64,000 nucleotides of DNA from contig DASPJR010000104.1 in assembly GCA_035628505.1 (NCBI GenBank), positions 1-64,000 on the forward strand, written 5' to 3'. The notes under the pieces are model-generated. The model was not told the origin of the DNA. It was given only the letters and a program-made list of their open reading frames with translations, and ran no database searches. The DNA comes from DASPJR01 sp035628505 (GTDB taxonomy: Bacteria; Planctomycetota; SZUA-567; H5-PLA8). Position 1 is the first letter of the stretch, and every line of letters begins with the position of its first letter. This document shows positions 7,670 through 16,320 of this stretch, piece after piece. The position numbers and the translations under genes are program-made.

Positions 7670-8740
7670 TCAATTCGCGCTGTCTTTATAGATACGCCCA
7701 TCAACCACGCGCGCAAACTCGCTCCAGGAGCTGTCATTCCCGCTGGCCCGCTCGCGTTCGATGATCGACTGAATGCCCTGCACTTTCGCGTCCAGACATT
7801 CAAGATGGTGGAGCGCGACGGCTTCGCCGGTGACCGGCGTGACAGGGCTTCCGAATTCATGCGTGCCGTGGTGGCTGAGAATCATGTGCAGGATGAGATC
7901 GCGCTTCTTCTGCGGGAAATCTCCGAGCTTCACGATAGTGCGCTCGACCAGCAGGGCCCCGAGGACGATGTGGCCACAGAGTTTTCCAGTGTCCGTGTAG
8001 CTGAAGCCCGGACCTGAATCGAGCTCTTCAATTTTGCCGATGTCGTGCAGAATCACGCCGGCCATCAGCAGATCTCGGTTGAGGAACGGGCGCTGTTCGG
8101 CGATCGCCTGCGCGGTCTTGCAGGCCGAAAGCACGTGCTCCATCAGTCCGCCGATCCAGGCATGATGCACCGACGCCGCGGCCGGGCCCTTGCGGAATTT
8201 TGCGCGCACGACCGGGTCTGAGAAGATTGCCACGAGCAGGCGTTTGTAGTCGGGGTCTTTAAACGTCTCGAGCAGCGCATCGAATTCGCCGTCCATTTCG
8301 TCCAGCGGGCGCACGGACACGGGCAGAAAATCGGCCGCGTTGATGCCTTCGCCGCTGCACTCCTGAACCGAAAAAGCGATCATCTGCATCGCATTTTTAT
8401 AGGTCTCAACTCGGCCGCGGACCTTGATGTAACCAGAGACTTTGTAGCAGGTGAAATCGGTTTCGGTCGCGTCCCACTGCCGGACAGGAACGGTGCCCGT
8501 TTTATCCGCGAACGTGGCCTGGATGTATTTCGAGCCATTCTTCGCGACACGAATCGTCGCTTCCGAGACGAGATAAATGCCTTCGATCTCCTGGCCGGCG
8601 ACGAAATCCTTCACGCAAACGCGTTCGGCCTTGCGCGGGGCATTCACGACGGGCCCGGCAGCGCGCGGACGGGGCGGGGCGCCTTTGGCGGTTGTCTGGG
8701 GCTGCAAATCGTCAGGAAAAAGATCACCGAGTCGGGCCAT
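7670..8740 (-). CDS. YhaM-like 3'-5' exoribonuclease (OB-fold + HD domain)
   Basis: The 356-residue protein has an N-terminal OB-fold nucleic-acid-binding region (about residues 50-140, YIQATFADKTGTVPVRQWD) followed by an HD phosphohydrolase domain with the metal-binding core ILHDIGKIEEL and downstream His residues (ILSHHGTHEFGSP). This is the layout of Bacillus YhaM, a 3'-5' exoribonuclease also called a CMP-binding factor. GGAG lies five bases before the ATG. It is the last gene of a minus-strand cluster with a methyltransferase and a metallophosphoesterase. Substrate and physiological role here are inferred from the family only. Confidence 0.88.
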   Translation of the reverse strand: MARLGDLFPDDLQPQTTAKGAPPRPRAAGPVVNAPRKAERVCVKDFVAGQEIEGIYLVSEATIRVAKNGSKYIQATFADKTGTVPVRQWDATETDFTCYKVSGYIKVRGRVETYKNAMQMIAFSVQECSGEGINAADFLPVSVRPLDEMDGEFDALLETFKDPDYKRLLVAIFSDPVVRAKFRKGPAAASVHHAWIGGLMEHVLSACKTAQAIAEQRPFLNRDLLMAGVILHDIGKIEELDSGPGFSYTDTGKLCGHIVLGALLVERTIVKLGDFPQKKRDLILHMILSHHGTHEFGSPVTPVTGEAVALHHLECLDAKVQGIQSIIERERASGNDSSWSEFARVVDGRIYKDSAN

Positions 8741-8817
8741 AACTTCTCCGGGGTTGAAGGTCAGGAAACAAAATAAGGCGCGCGCAGGCTAAACGCAAAA
8801 CGTAATGCCGCGAACAC

Positions 8818-9441
8818 TCAGATTTTATCCACATAAAAGAGGTGCCACCAGCGCGGGCAGTTTCGGTCGACCTGCTTGTGTGGAAGAAAATCAAAATCGG
8901 CCATCGCCAGCGGCGAGGGCGGCAGCGGCGCCGATTCGCGCGTCATCTCTTCGAGCGCCGGAATCGAGAGGATCAAGCGTCCGCCGGGCATCAGCAGGGA
9001 GAGCAGTTTGTCGACCTTCTCTTTCAGGTGCGGCCGCACTTCTTTGATGTGATCGAGCGTCTCGGTGCAGATCACGCCCGAACACGATCCCGGCGCAATG
9101 CCCGGCTCATCGACCGTGCCTGTCTGGAAGCTGCAGTTTGGAAGAGGGTGCTCCGTCAGCAGCTGTTTTCCGACGTTCAGCCGCGTCTCGTCCGGATCGA
9201 TCCCGACCACCTCCGCGCGCGGCTTTTTCCACGCCAGGTTCAGCGTGAGAATGCCATAGCTGCAGCCGATGTCGGCGATCTTTCCCTGGTGCGGCGCCAG
9301 GCGCAGCATGCATTGCATGCGGTGCATGGCCACCCAGTGAATGGGCTGAAAGACGCCCTGCGCGGCCTGGACGTGTCCTTTCCAGATCCCAGTGTTGCGG
9401 TCGAGAAAAATCCAGGCGTCTTTGACTTCTTGAATGGCCAT
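8818..9441 (-). CDS. Class I SAM-dependent methyltransferase
   Basis: The 207-residue protein carries the Rossmann-fold SAM-binding motif I (IADIGCSYGILTLNLA) and motif II (VVGIDPDE), and ends in a C-terminal strand region. Methyltransferases of this size and pattern act on many small molecules or lipids, and I cannot name the substrate. AGGAG lies eight bases before the ATG at 9441. It is the middle gene of a minus-strand group of three, with 77 bases to the exonuclease gene and 90 to the phosphoesterase gene. Confidence 0.85.
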   Translation of the reverse strand: MAIQEVKDAWIFLDRNTGIWKGHVQAAQGVFQPIHWVAMHRMQCMLRLAPHQGKIADIGCSYGILTLNLAWKKPRAEVVGIDPDETRLNVGKQLLTEHPLPNCSFQTGTVDEPGIAPGSCSGVICTETLDHIKEVRPHLKEKVDKLLSLLMPGGRLILSIPALEEMTRESAPLPPSPLAMADFDFLPHKQVDRNCPRWWHLFYVDKI

Positions 9442-9461
9442 GAACGGCTCCTGCGGTGGTG

Positions 9462-9482
9462 GCTCTTAGCTCTTAGCTCTTG
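9462..9482. repeat. Heptanucleotide tandem repeat GCTCTTA x3
   Basis: Three consecutive copies of GCTCTTA (the last ending in G) lie just upstream of the methyltransferase start codon, in the short gap to the phosphoesterase gene. Confidence 0.7.
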
Positions 9483-9531
9483 GTTGCGAAGCGTAAACGA
9501 TACTGCTTAATCGAAAATTCCAAAATACGGA

Positions 9532-10290
9532 TCAGGTTCCTTTTGCCAGGCGCTCGGCCAGTGACGGATCGAGTTCCGGGCAGGCGAGAATCTTCTGCTG
9601 CGTTTTGGTGAAATCGTATGTGACACGGAAAAATCGGAAGCCATCGGGTTCCAGAACCACGTAGCACGCGCGGGGATCCTTGTCGCGGGGCTGGCCGACC
9701 GATCCGACGTTCACCATGACGCGTTTTTTGAAATCAAACTTGCGTCCCGGCTCGGCACTGGCGTACGAGTCCTCGAACCAAACGCCCGGCTGGTGCGAAT
9801 GCCCAAAGAAGAAAGCGCGCAATGCCGGGTACTTGGCGAATCCCGCATCGGCTTCGGTGCGGCTGCGCACGTAGCGCCACGAACCCGGCTGAGCCGGCGT
9901 ATCGTGGACGAACATGATGTCGCTGACGATGCGTACCGGCTTGAGCTGCTGCAAGTAGTCCCACTGTTCCTTGCGCTGCTGGTAAAGGCCCGGGCGCAAA
10001 AAAGAGCGCGGCATCTGTTCGGGATCGATCTGTTTGCGCGTCCACAGCGACGCGCGAGCCGCGGCGGCATTGAACGTTTTCGGGGGACCCTTCAGACAGG
10101 CCTCGTCGTGGTTGCCCAGCAGGCAGAACTCGCACTTCTTGATGAACTCGAGCACTTCGGCCGGGTTGGGGCCGTAGCCGACGATATCGCCGAGGAAAAA
10201 AATACGCTTGATGCCGCGCTGGTTCAGATCGTCGTACACGGCCTGCAGCGCCTCAATGTTGGCGTGGACATCTGAAAGAATGGCGATCAT
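9532..10290 (-). CDS. Calcineurin-like metallophosphoesterase
   Basis: This is a 252-residue metal-dependent phosphoesterase. The dinuclear-metal motifs occur in order: SDVHANIEAL, LGDIVGYGPNP, LLGNHD, a His in FVHDTP, and FGHSHQPGV near the C-terminus. Spacing and length fit the YfcE/MJ0936-type branch, which cleaves phosphodiesters or nucleotides; the substrate is not readable. Together with the downstream methyltransferase and YhaM-like nuclease it may form a nucleic-acid or nucleotide maintenance cluster (inference). The GH13 gene starts divergently 108 bases away. Confidence 0.9.
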   Translation of the reverse strand: MIAILSDVHANIEALQAVYDDLNQRGIKRIFFLGDIVGYGPNPAEVLEFIKKCEFCLLGNHDEACLKGPPKTFNAAAARASLWTRKQIDPEQMPRSFLRPGLYQQRKEQWDYLQQLKPVRIVSDIMFVHDTPAQPGSWRYVRSRTEADAGFAKYPALRAFFFGHSHQPGVWFEDSYASAEPGRKFDFKKRVMVNVGSVGQPRDKDPRACYVVLEPDGFRFFRVTYDFTKTQQKILACPELDPSLAERLAKGT

Positions 10291-10398
10291 TGCCGCATCT
10301 TAAGCCGCCCGCGCATTTTGTTCAAAAATCTTTACTGGCACGAGCACAGTGCCGCGGATACACCGGTGCGCTGTCTGAAATCCCCTGAAGGCAGGATT

Positions 10399-11904
10399 AT
10401 GCAGAAGTGGCCGAAGTACCCGCTCGTTTATGAGATAAACACGCGCGTCTGGCTGGCAGAACTATCAGCCCGCTACGGCCGCAAGCTGACGCTCGACCTG
10501 GTTCCCGATAGCGAAATTGAAAGCATCGCCAGCAAAGGTTTTCACGCCGTATGGCTGATGGGCGTGTGGACTACCGGGGACGAGCCCCTGGCTATCGCGC
10601 GCGAACACACCGGCCTGCAGCAGGAATACCGCAAGGCACTGCCCGATTTTACTCCCGCGGACGTGATCGGCTCGCCGTACGCGATCACAACCTACCAGGT
10701 TTCGGCGGCGCTTGGCGGCCGCGCGGCGCTGGCACGCTTGCGGCAGCGCCTGGCGACAAATGGACTGCGCCTGATCCTGGATTTCGTCAGCAATCACACG
10801 TCGCGCGACCATCATTTTGTGATCGAGCATCCCGAGTATTACGTGTACGGCACCGAAGAGGATCTCGCGCGCGAGCCGCAAAATTTTTTCCGCACGGCCA
10901 GCGGGCACATTCTCGCGCACGGCCGCGATCCGTATTTCCCGGGCTGGACCGACACCGCGCAGATCAACTACGCGCAGCCGTCCGCGCGTGAGGCCATGAA
11001 GCAGAAGCTGCTGGACATCTGCAGCCAGTGCGACGGCATCCGCTGCGACATGGCTATGCTGATCGTTCCCGAAGTGATCGAGAAACTCTGGGGCCACCGG
11101 CTGGGCTCGAGCTCGGTAAAGGAGAGTTTCTGGAAAGAAGCATTACCGGCCGTGCTGCAGCGCCATCCGGGCACGCTCTTTATCGCCGAGAGCTACTGGA
11201 ACATGGAATGGCAGCTGCAGCAGCAGGGCTTCCACTTCACGTATGACAAGACGCTTTATGACCGCCTGAAGAAGAAGGATTATGGCGGCGTGCGCGCGCA
11301 TCTGCAGGGTGCGGGCGCCTACCAGGACAGCTGCCTGCGCTTTGTTGAAAATCATGACGAAGAGCGCGCCGTGACCACGTTTGGCGCCGCCTATTCGCGC
11401 AGCGCGGCCGTTGCAACGTTCTTTACGCCTGGCCTGCGCCTCTTTCACGAGGGCCAGCTGGAAGGCCACCGCATCAAGATACCCGTGCAACTCGCACGCC
11501 GGCCGCACGAAAACGAGGACGTTGAGACCGCGCACTTTTACGAAAAGCTGCTCGGCGTTCTGCAGGACCCGGTGTTTCACAGCGGCCAGTTCACGCTGCT
11601 GAATGTTAACTCGCCCGGCTGGGGCGATGCCTCAAACGCGTCGCTGCTGGCCATGCAGTGGACGCCCGACCGCGACGCCGGAAAGTTCATCGGCTACGTC
11701 ATCGTGGTTAACTTGAGCGGCATGCGGGCATACGGCCGTATTCCGCTTCCTGCCGAAAAGTTCCGTAACAAGGAAAGCTTCGTTTTCCTCGATCGCTACG
11801 ACGGCAAACGCTACGACCGCGCGGGAGACGAACTGGCCTGGCCCGGGTTGTACGTGGCACTAGAGGCCTACCAGCCGCATTTGTTCGAAGTCATGCGCGC
11901 CTGA
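10399..11904 (+). CDS. Alpha-amylase family (GH13) glycosidase
   Basis: This is a TIM-barrel glycoside hydrolase of about 501 residues in the alpha-amylase superfamily, acting on alpha-glucans or related sugars. All four conserved regions are visible: LRLILDFVSNHTS (I), GIRCDMAM with the nucleophile Asp (II), LFIAESYW with the acid/base Glu (III) and FVENHDEERA with the transition-state Asp (IV). There is no signal peptide, so it is probably cytoplasmic. The ATG at 10399 follows AGGA at a workable distance and gives an N-terminus (KWPKYPLVYEINTRVWL) typical of the family; an earlier start at 10318 has no support. No other glycogen or maltose gene is adjacent, so the exact substrate is unknown. 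Confidence 0.9.
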   Translation: MQKWPKYPLVYEINTRVWLAELSARYGRKLTLDLVPDSEIESIASKGFHAVWLMGVWTTGDEPLAIAREHTGLQQEYRKALPDFTPADVIGSPYAITTYQVSAALGGRAALARLRQRLATNGLRLILDFVSNHTSRDHHFVIEHPEYYVYGTEEDLAREPQNFFRTASGHILAHGRDPYFPGWTDTAQINYAQPSAREAMKQKLLDICSQCDGIRCDMAMLIVPEVIEKLWGHRLGSSSVKESFWKEALPAVLQRHPGTLFIAESYWNMEWQLQQQGFHFTYDKTLYDRLKKKDYGGVRAHLQGAGAYQDSCLRFVENHDEERAVTTFGAAYSRSAAVATFFTPGLRLFHEGQLEGHRIKIPVQLARRPHENEDVETAHFYEKLLGVLQDPVFHSGQFTLLNVNSPGWGDASNASLLAMQWTPDRDAGKFIGYVIVVNLSGMRAYGRIPLPAEKFRNKESFVFLDRYDGKRYDRAGDELAWPGLYVALEAYQPHLFEVMRA

Positions 11905-11915
11905 GGAAATCGTAT

Positions 11916-12060
11916 GGGTGGCCCGGACGAAAGTCCGGGTCGCAAAGCGACAATCAACCCTCCTTGTACGTAGCATTGCAAGACAATCGTTTTTTGGACT
12001 GAGTGAGCGCAAGTAGGGTTGGATGTGCCTTTCGGCACCCGGACTTCGTCCGGGCCACCC
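11916..12060. repeat. 145-bp foldback element with self-complementary terminal inverted repeats
   Basis: The ends at 11916-11940 and 12037-12060 are inverted copies, differing by a single extra A over about 24 bases. Each end is itself a hairpin (CCCGGAC/GTCCGGG). Inside, ATCAACCCTCCTTG pairs approximately with CAAGTAGGGTTGGAT, so most of the element can fold back on itself. No open reading frame and no clear flanking target duplication are seen. The structure resembles a MITE or a large REP-type element. Confidence 0.75.
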
Positions 12061-12095
12061 GCGGGAGAGGGCGGACATGAGCGAAAGCGAATGCC

Positions 12096-12187
12096 GGGTG
12101 AGGGGTATCCGTTTTCTTGCAAGAAGCGGCTACCCCTCACCCCGGACTCGCTCCGCTCGCTCGGCCCTCTCCCCGGAGGGGAGAGGG
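12096..12187. repeat. Nested palindromes in a CCCCTC-rich intergenic repeat
   Basis: GGGTGAGGGGTA (12096-12107) pairs perfectly with TACCCCTCACCC (12131-12142) around an inner palindrome TTCTTGCAAGAA. A second perfect hairpin, CCCTCTCCCC-GGA-GGGGAGAGGG, lies at 12165-12187, next to the stop of the aminotransferase gene. Related C/G-rich blocks occur at 40076 and 63919. Confidence 0.7.
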
Positions 12188-12197
12188 AAAAGCGCGC

Positions 12198-13367
12198 TTA
12201 CTTCCGCGCGATCGTTTTCAAGCGTTTCGCGGCTTCGAGGATCGTCTCGTCTTTCTTGGCAAAGTTGAAGCGGATCATCTTCTTCGCTTCGGGTGCTCCC
12301 GCGCGGTAGAAACTTGAAGCTGGCACCGCAGCCACCCCGATTTTCTCGACGAGATAGCGCGCGAACTCAATGTCGTCGCGAATGCCCACGTCCGGGTACT
12401 CTGTCATGATGTAGTACGCCCCGCCCGGCTTGAAGCAGCGGAAGCCCGCTTCTTCGAGCACGCCAACGCAGAGCTCGCGGCGCGCCTGATATTTCTCGCG
12501 CAGCTCGACGTAGTAATCATCGCCGAACTGCAGGCCCGCGACCGCGCCTTCCTGCAGCGGCGCGGGCGCGCCGACGGTCAGGAAATCGTGGACTTTGCGG
12601 ATGGCGCCCGTGATCTCCGGCGGCGCGAAACAGTAACCGATGCGCCAGCCGGTCACGCTGTAGGTCTTGCTCAGGCCGGAGATCGTGACCGTGCGCTCGC
12701 GCAATCCCGGCAGCGTGGCGGTGTAAACATGCGGCGTGCCGTCGTAGAGGATGTGTTCGTAGATTTCGTCGGTGTAGATCAGCGCGTCGAACTCGGTCGC
12801 GAGCTTGCCGATGTATTCGAGCTCCTCGCGGGAGAATACCTTGCCGGTCGGGTTGTGCGGCGTGTTGACGATGATGCCTTTCGTCCGAGGCGAAAAGGCT
12901 TTGCGCAGTTCGTCGCGATCGAAGTCCCAGTGCGGCGGGCGCAGTTTCACGTATACGGGAGTGGCGCCCGAGAGAATCGCATCCGGGCCGTAATTCTCAT
13001 AGAACGGTTCGAAGACGATAACTTCCTCACCCGGATCAACCGTCGCCAGCATCGCGGAAATCATGGTCTCTGTTGATCCGCAGCAGACGGTCAGTTCGCG
13101 CTCGGGATCGAAATCCATGCCCATGAAATGTTTTGTTTTTTTGACCAGCGCGTCGCGGAACGCTTTGGCGCCCCACGTGATCGCGTATTGATTCTTCTCC
13201 GCGTCGATCGCTGCCTTGGCCGCTTCTTTCATCGCCTTGGGTGAAGGGAAATCAGGAAAGCCCTGCGCGAGGTTGACGCCGCCGTGGCGGTTGCACAGCC
13301 GCGTCATTTCACGAATCACCGATTCGGTAAAGCGTGCCGCCTTCTGCGAAATCTTGTTCTTGTTCAT
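12198..13367 (-). CDS. PLP-dependent class I/II aminotransferase
   Basis: This is a 389-residue fold-type I aminotransferase. The PLP-binding Lys lies in SGLSKTYSVTGWRIGY, upstream motifs include NTPHNPTGKVFSREEL and IYTDEIYEHI, and an Arg near the C-terminus (IRFNFAKKDETI) should bind the substrate carboxylate. The sequence is closest in pattern to aspartate/kynurenine-type aminotransferases, so it probably uses an aromatic or acidic amino acid with 2-oxoglutarate (inference). The C-terminal half is complete, and the gene ends against the palindromic repeat at 12165-12187, which may serve as a transcript end. It is followed upstream by the PPIase gene on the same strand with only 19 bases between them, suggesting co-transcription. 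Confidence 0.92.
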   Translation of the reverse strand: MNKNKISQKAARFTESVIREMTRLCNRHGGVNLAQGFPDFPSPKAMKEAAKAAIDAEKNQYAITWGAKAFRDALVKKTKHFMGMDFDPERELTVCCGSTETMISAMLATVDPGEEVIVFEPFYENYGPDAILSGATPVYVKLRPPHWDFDRDELRKAFSPRTKGIIVNTPHNPTGKVFSREELEYIGKLATEFDALIYTDEIYEHILYDGTPHVYTATLPGLRERTVTISGLSKTYSVTGWRIGYCFAPPEITGAIRKVHDFLTVGAPAPLQEGAVAGLQFGDDYYVELREKYQARRELCVGVLEEAGFRCFKPGGAYYIMTEYPDVGIRDDIEFARYLVEKIGVAAVPASSFYRAGAPEAKKMIRFNFAKKDETILEAAKRLKTIARK

Positions 13368-13386
13368 CGCTACCTTTTTTGGGGAC

Positions 13387-14436
13387 TTAGAGATGTTTGG
13401 CGTTAAATTTTGCGTTGGCTGCGGCGGCGTTCATCAACTGTTCCATCTGCTTGCGGTATTTCTCGGAAATGAGGAACTGGCGCATTTCCTTTTTCATTTC
13501 CTCCGGTTTGCGGACTTCATCCAGGCGGATGATGTGGTAGCCAAACGCGCTTTCTACTGGCGCTGACGTGGTGTCGCCGGGCTTTTCCAGCGCGTAAACC
13601 GCAGCATTGAAGGCGTCCCCGAAGAAAGCCGTCGGGCCGGCTTTCCGTGCGACATAGCCCAGCGCACCCTTGTCCGCTTTGCTGGGGCAGTCGCTGTAGG
13701 CGCGCACGAGTTTGACAAACTCCTCGCCGTCTTTCAATTTTTTCAGCGCTTCCTCTGCGCGCGCTTTGGCTTCTTCTTTTGAACGCAGAATTCCTTCCTG
13801 CGGCGGCTCGGGCCCTTTGTTCATCACGAGTATATGCGAGGCGCGGCGCAGGCCCATGTTGTCCGTCTGCGTTTTGATATTCTCCTCCACGTCCGCATCT
13901 GTCACACTTTTGGCAAAGTTCTGTTCAATCGCCCAGTTCGCCGCCCAGAAGCGTCTGAACTCTTCATCGCTCAGCCCGTTGTCGGCCAGCCACTGCTCGT
14001 AGCTGCCCGAGTTGCCTTCTTCGGCCTTGGCTTTCTTGAATTTTTTGAACTGCTCCTCGAACTGCTCTTTGGAGAGCTCAATCTTGTTGTCGGCTACGTA
14101 CTTCTCCACGACCGCATTCGCAAGGAAGCGGAAGGCGAAACTCTTGCGCAAAGTGGTCCGCAGCTCGGGAGCGAGGATATATTTGGGATTCTGGCGCTTG
14201 GCGGCGGCCACGTAAGCCAGCTCCACCTTTTCAACCGAACTGAGCGGAATTTTGATCTCGCCGGACTGAAGAATTACGGCCGCATCAAGTTCGCCAACGG
14301 GCACCGTGTCGATCAGATCTTCAACGTTCTGAACTTTCTTCGTTGGCTTTGCACCCTCCGCCGGCGGCTGGGGTTCGCCCGCTAGAATGGGTGCATTCAT
14401 GGCGAGGAGCAAAAGTGTCATCAGACGCACATACAT
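13387..14436 (-). CDS. Parvulin-type peptidyl-prolyl isomerase, SurA-like
   Basis: This periplasmic chaperone or foldase has about 349 residues. From the ATG at 14436 there is a clear signal peptide (MYVRLMTLLLLAMNAPILAGE). A helical SurA_N-like region follows (about residues 40-200, rich in Lys/Glu with LSKEQFEEQFKKFKK), then a rotamase domain starting at ASHILVMNK and ending in GYHIIRLDEV. AGGAG is eight bases before this ATG; the longer open frame starting at 14628 has no such site and overlaps the upstream lipoprotein gene. The two genes are 28 bases apart and probably form an operon for outer-membrane or periplasmic protein folding. Confidence 0.9.
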   Translation of the reverse strand: MYVRLMTLLLLAMNAPILAGEPQPPAEGAKPTKKVQNVEDLIDTVPVGELDAAVILQSGEIKIPLSSVEKVELAYVAAAKRQNPKYILAPELRTTLRKSFAFRFLANAVVEKYVADNKIELSKEQFEEQFKKFKKAKAEEGNSGSYEQWLADNGLSDEEFRRFWAANWAIEQNFAKSVTDADVEENIKTQTDNMGLRRASHILVMNKGPEPPQEGILRSKEEAKARAEEALKKLKDGEEFVKLVRAYSDCPSKADKGALGYVARKAGPTAFFGDAFNAAVYALEKPGDTTSAPVESAFGYHIIRLDEVRKPEEMKKEMRQFLISEKYRKQMEQLMNAAAANAKFNAKHL

Positions 14437-14464
14437 AAGGTGGCTCCTGGAGAACAGGGTCAAA

Positions 14465-14767
14465 CTATTTCTGGGGCTGCGCAGGCACGTTCTGGGGCGT
14501 GCAGAATTCGCAAGGCATCCGGCCTGAAAGTTCCGCATCGTACGCAGTTGCAAAGCCAACTGGCGATTCAACATTGAGCCCGTAACGGCACTGCCGCGTA
14601 TGGTAAACTTTGTTCTTCCTTCCGGCAATAAACGGCGCTGAATCCGGATCGACTGTCTTCGCCTGCTGCGGCTGCAGCAAACCCATTCGGGGTGACTCAG
14701 CTTTCTTACAACTGCTTAGCGCCAGAATACATGTAAGGAGGAGAACAAGAAGACGCGTCCGCAACAT
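14465..14767 (-). CDS. Small lipoprotein with Cys-rich, Ada-like metal-binding motif
   Basis: This is a 100-residue protein. A signal peptide ends at the lipobox LALSSC, so it should be lipid-anchored. The mature part contains KVYHTRQCRYG ... GRMPCEFC. The pattern of a Cys in a short strand followed about 25 residues later by a PCxxC pair is like the Ada N-terminal zinc-binding fold and the similar domain found on secreted thermonucleases. I infer a small metal-binding domain in the periplasm. It is directly upstream of the PPIase gene. The divergent bioA start is only 33-60 bases away, so the promoters must be compact. Confidence 0.8.
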   Translation of the reverse strand: MLRTRLLVLLLTCILALSSCKKAESPRMGLLQPQQAKTVDPDSAPFIAGRKNKVYHTRQCRYGLNVESPVGFATAYDAELSGRMPCEFCTPQNVPAQPQK

Positions 14768-14800
14768 GCGTGTATCCTAATTGAATCCGCGAAATGGAAA

Positions 14801-16249
14801 ATGCAAAATGCAAAACGGCTGTACGCTATGCAAAACGAGGTCCTCAGAGCTGTGACGACTGAAAGGCGAGACACTTCATCAGGACGCGACTGGCGGCACA
14901 TTGACCAGAACGCATTGTGGCATCCGTTCACGCAGATGTCGGAGTACCAGCGCGAAGATCCCCCGCCGCCGATCATCGTGTCCGCCGAAGGCAACTGGCT
15001 GATCGCGCAGGACGGCAAACGCTACCTGGACGCCAACTGCGGCTATTGGTGCCTGGCCCTGGGTTGCCGGCCTGAAAGTGTTGAGCGCGCCGTAAAGGCG
15101 CAGCTGGACCGCTTTGCGCATTCCACGCTGCTCGGCCTTTCGCATGAACCGGCAATCGCCCTCGCGGAGCGGCTCACAAAGCTGGCAGGACCGCCGCTCA
15201 ATCATGTCTTTTTCAACGATTCGGGATCCGAAGCTGTCGAAGCCGCTCTCAAGATGGCCTATCAGTATCAGGTTCATCAAGGCCATCCGGAGCGCTGCGA
15301 ATTCCTGGGCTTAGGCGAAGCCTATCACGGAGACACCCTCGGCGCCGTCGCGGTCAGCGGAGTCGACCTGTTTCACGCCACGTTCAAGCCGCTACTCTTC
15401 AAGGTTCAGCGCGTAGCGCCTCCGCATTGTTATCGCTGCCCATTTGACCGCAAGCCGGACACGTGCGCTCTCGAATGCGCGCAGGCCATGGAGAATGCGA
15501 TCGCCGAGCGCGCTTCGACGCTCGCGGCCGTAATCGTCGAGCCTTTTGTGCTCGGGCCCGGTGGCATCATTCCGCAGCCGGCGAATTACCTTGAGCGTGT
15601 CACGCAGGCTGCTCGACGCCACGGCGTCACGTTGATTTTCGACGAGGTTGCCGTTGGCATGGGCCGCCTTGGAAGTGTTTTCGCTTTCGAGCAGCTGACA
15701 AACCGGAATGTCGATTTCAAGCCAGACATCGTCTGCTGTGCGAAGGGACTCACCGCCGGCGTGCTGCCGCTCTCGGCGGTGCTCGTGAACGACACCATCT
15801 ACGACGCATTCAAAGGGACGATCGCCGAACGTAAAACATTCTTCCATGGCCACACATTTACAGGCTCGGCACTCGGCTGTGCGGCTGCGCTTGCGGCCCT
15901 GGACGTGATCGCTTCTGGCGACTTCCTGCAGACGCTGCGCGATGTCACTATTCCGGCCTTCTGGCGCGCGCTGGAGCCGCTTCGCGCGCACCCGCACGTG
16001 GGAAATCTGCGTGGCCGCGGAATGATGGCGGGTCTGGAAGTGGTCAAGAGCCGCGGCGCGAAGGACGAATCATACCCGTGGCACGAGCGCTATGGGCACC
16101 GCGTGGTGCTGGCCGCCAGAAAACGTGGCGTGAACGTCAGGGCCATCGGCGACCTGCTGCTGGCGGTGCCGCCGCTGACCGTCACGCTCGAGGAGATCAG
16201 GCTGCTTGCGTCAGTGCTGTCCGAAAGCCTGGATGAAGCGACTGCCTAG
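14801..16249 (+). CDS. bioA: Adenosylmethionine-8-amino-7-oxononanoate aminotransferase
   Basis: BioA makes 7,8-diaminopelargonate in biotin synthesis, using SAM as amino donor. The 482-residue protein has the hallmark N-terminal LWHPFTQMSEY, the substrate and cofactor motifs FFNDSGSEAVEAALKMA and AYHGDTLGAV, DEVAVGMGRLG, and the PLP Lys in CCAKGLTAGVLPLSA. The HGHTFTGSALGCAAALAAL block near the C-terminus is also typical. The start may be the ATG at 14801 or the ATG at 14828, since neither has a strong Shine-Dalgarno. An insertion with four Cys (CYRCPFDRKPDTCALEC, about residue 210) is present in some bioA homologues. No other bio gene is adjacent. Confidence 0.95.
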   Translation: MQNAKRLYAMQNEVLRAVTTERRDTSSGRDWRHIDQNALWHPFTQMSEYQREDPPPPIIVSAEGNWLIAQDGKRYLDANCGYWCLALGCRPESVERAVKAQLDRFAHSTLLGLSHEPAIALAERLTKLAGPPLNHVFFNDSGSEAVEAALKMAYQYQVHQGHPERCEFLGLGEAYHGDTLGAVAVSGVDLFHATFKPLLFKVQRVAPPHCYRCPFDRKPDTCALECAQAMENAIAERASTLAAVIVEPFVLGPGGIIPQPANYLERVTQAARRHGVTLIFDEVAVGMGRLGSVFAFEQLTNRNVDFKPDIVCCAKGLTAGVLPLSAVLVNDTIYDAFKGTIAERKTFFHGHTFTGSALGCAAALAALDVIASGDFLQTLRDVTIPAFWRALEPLRAHPHVGNLRGRGMMAGLEVVKSRGAKDESYPWHERYGHRVVLAARKRGVNVRAIGDLLLAVPPLTVTLEEIRLLASVLSESLDEATA

Positions 16250-16320
16250 ATTTCCGCTGCAAAGTGTAAGATGGTGGATAATCTTAAAGCTACACGCCGC
16301 TGAAAGGTGGGGCCTCGCGC

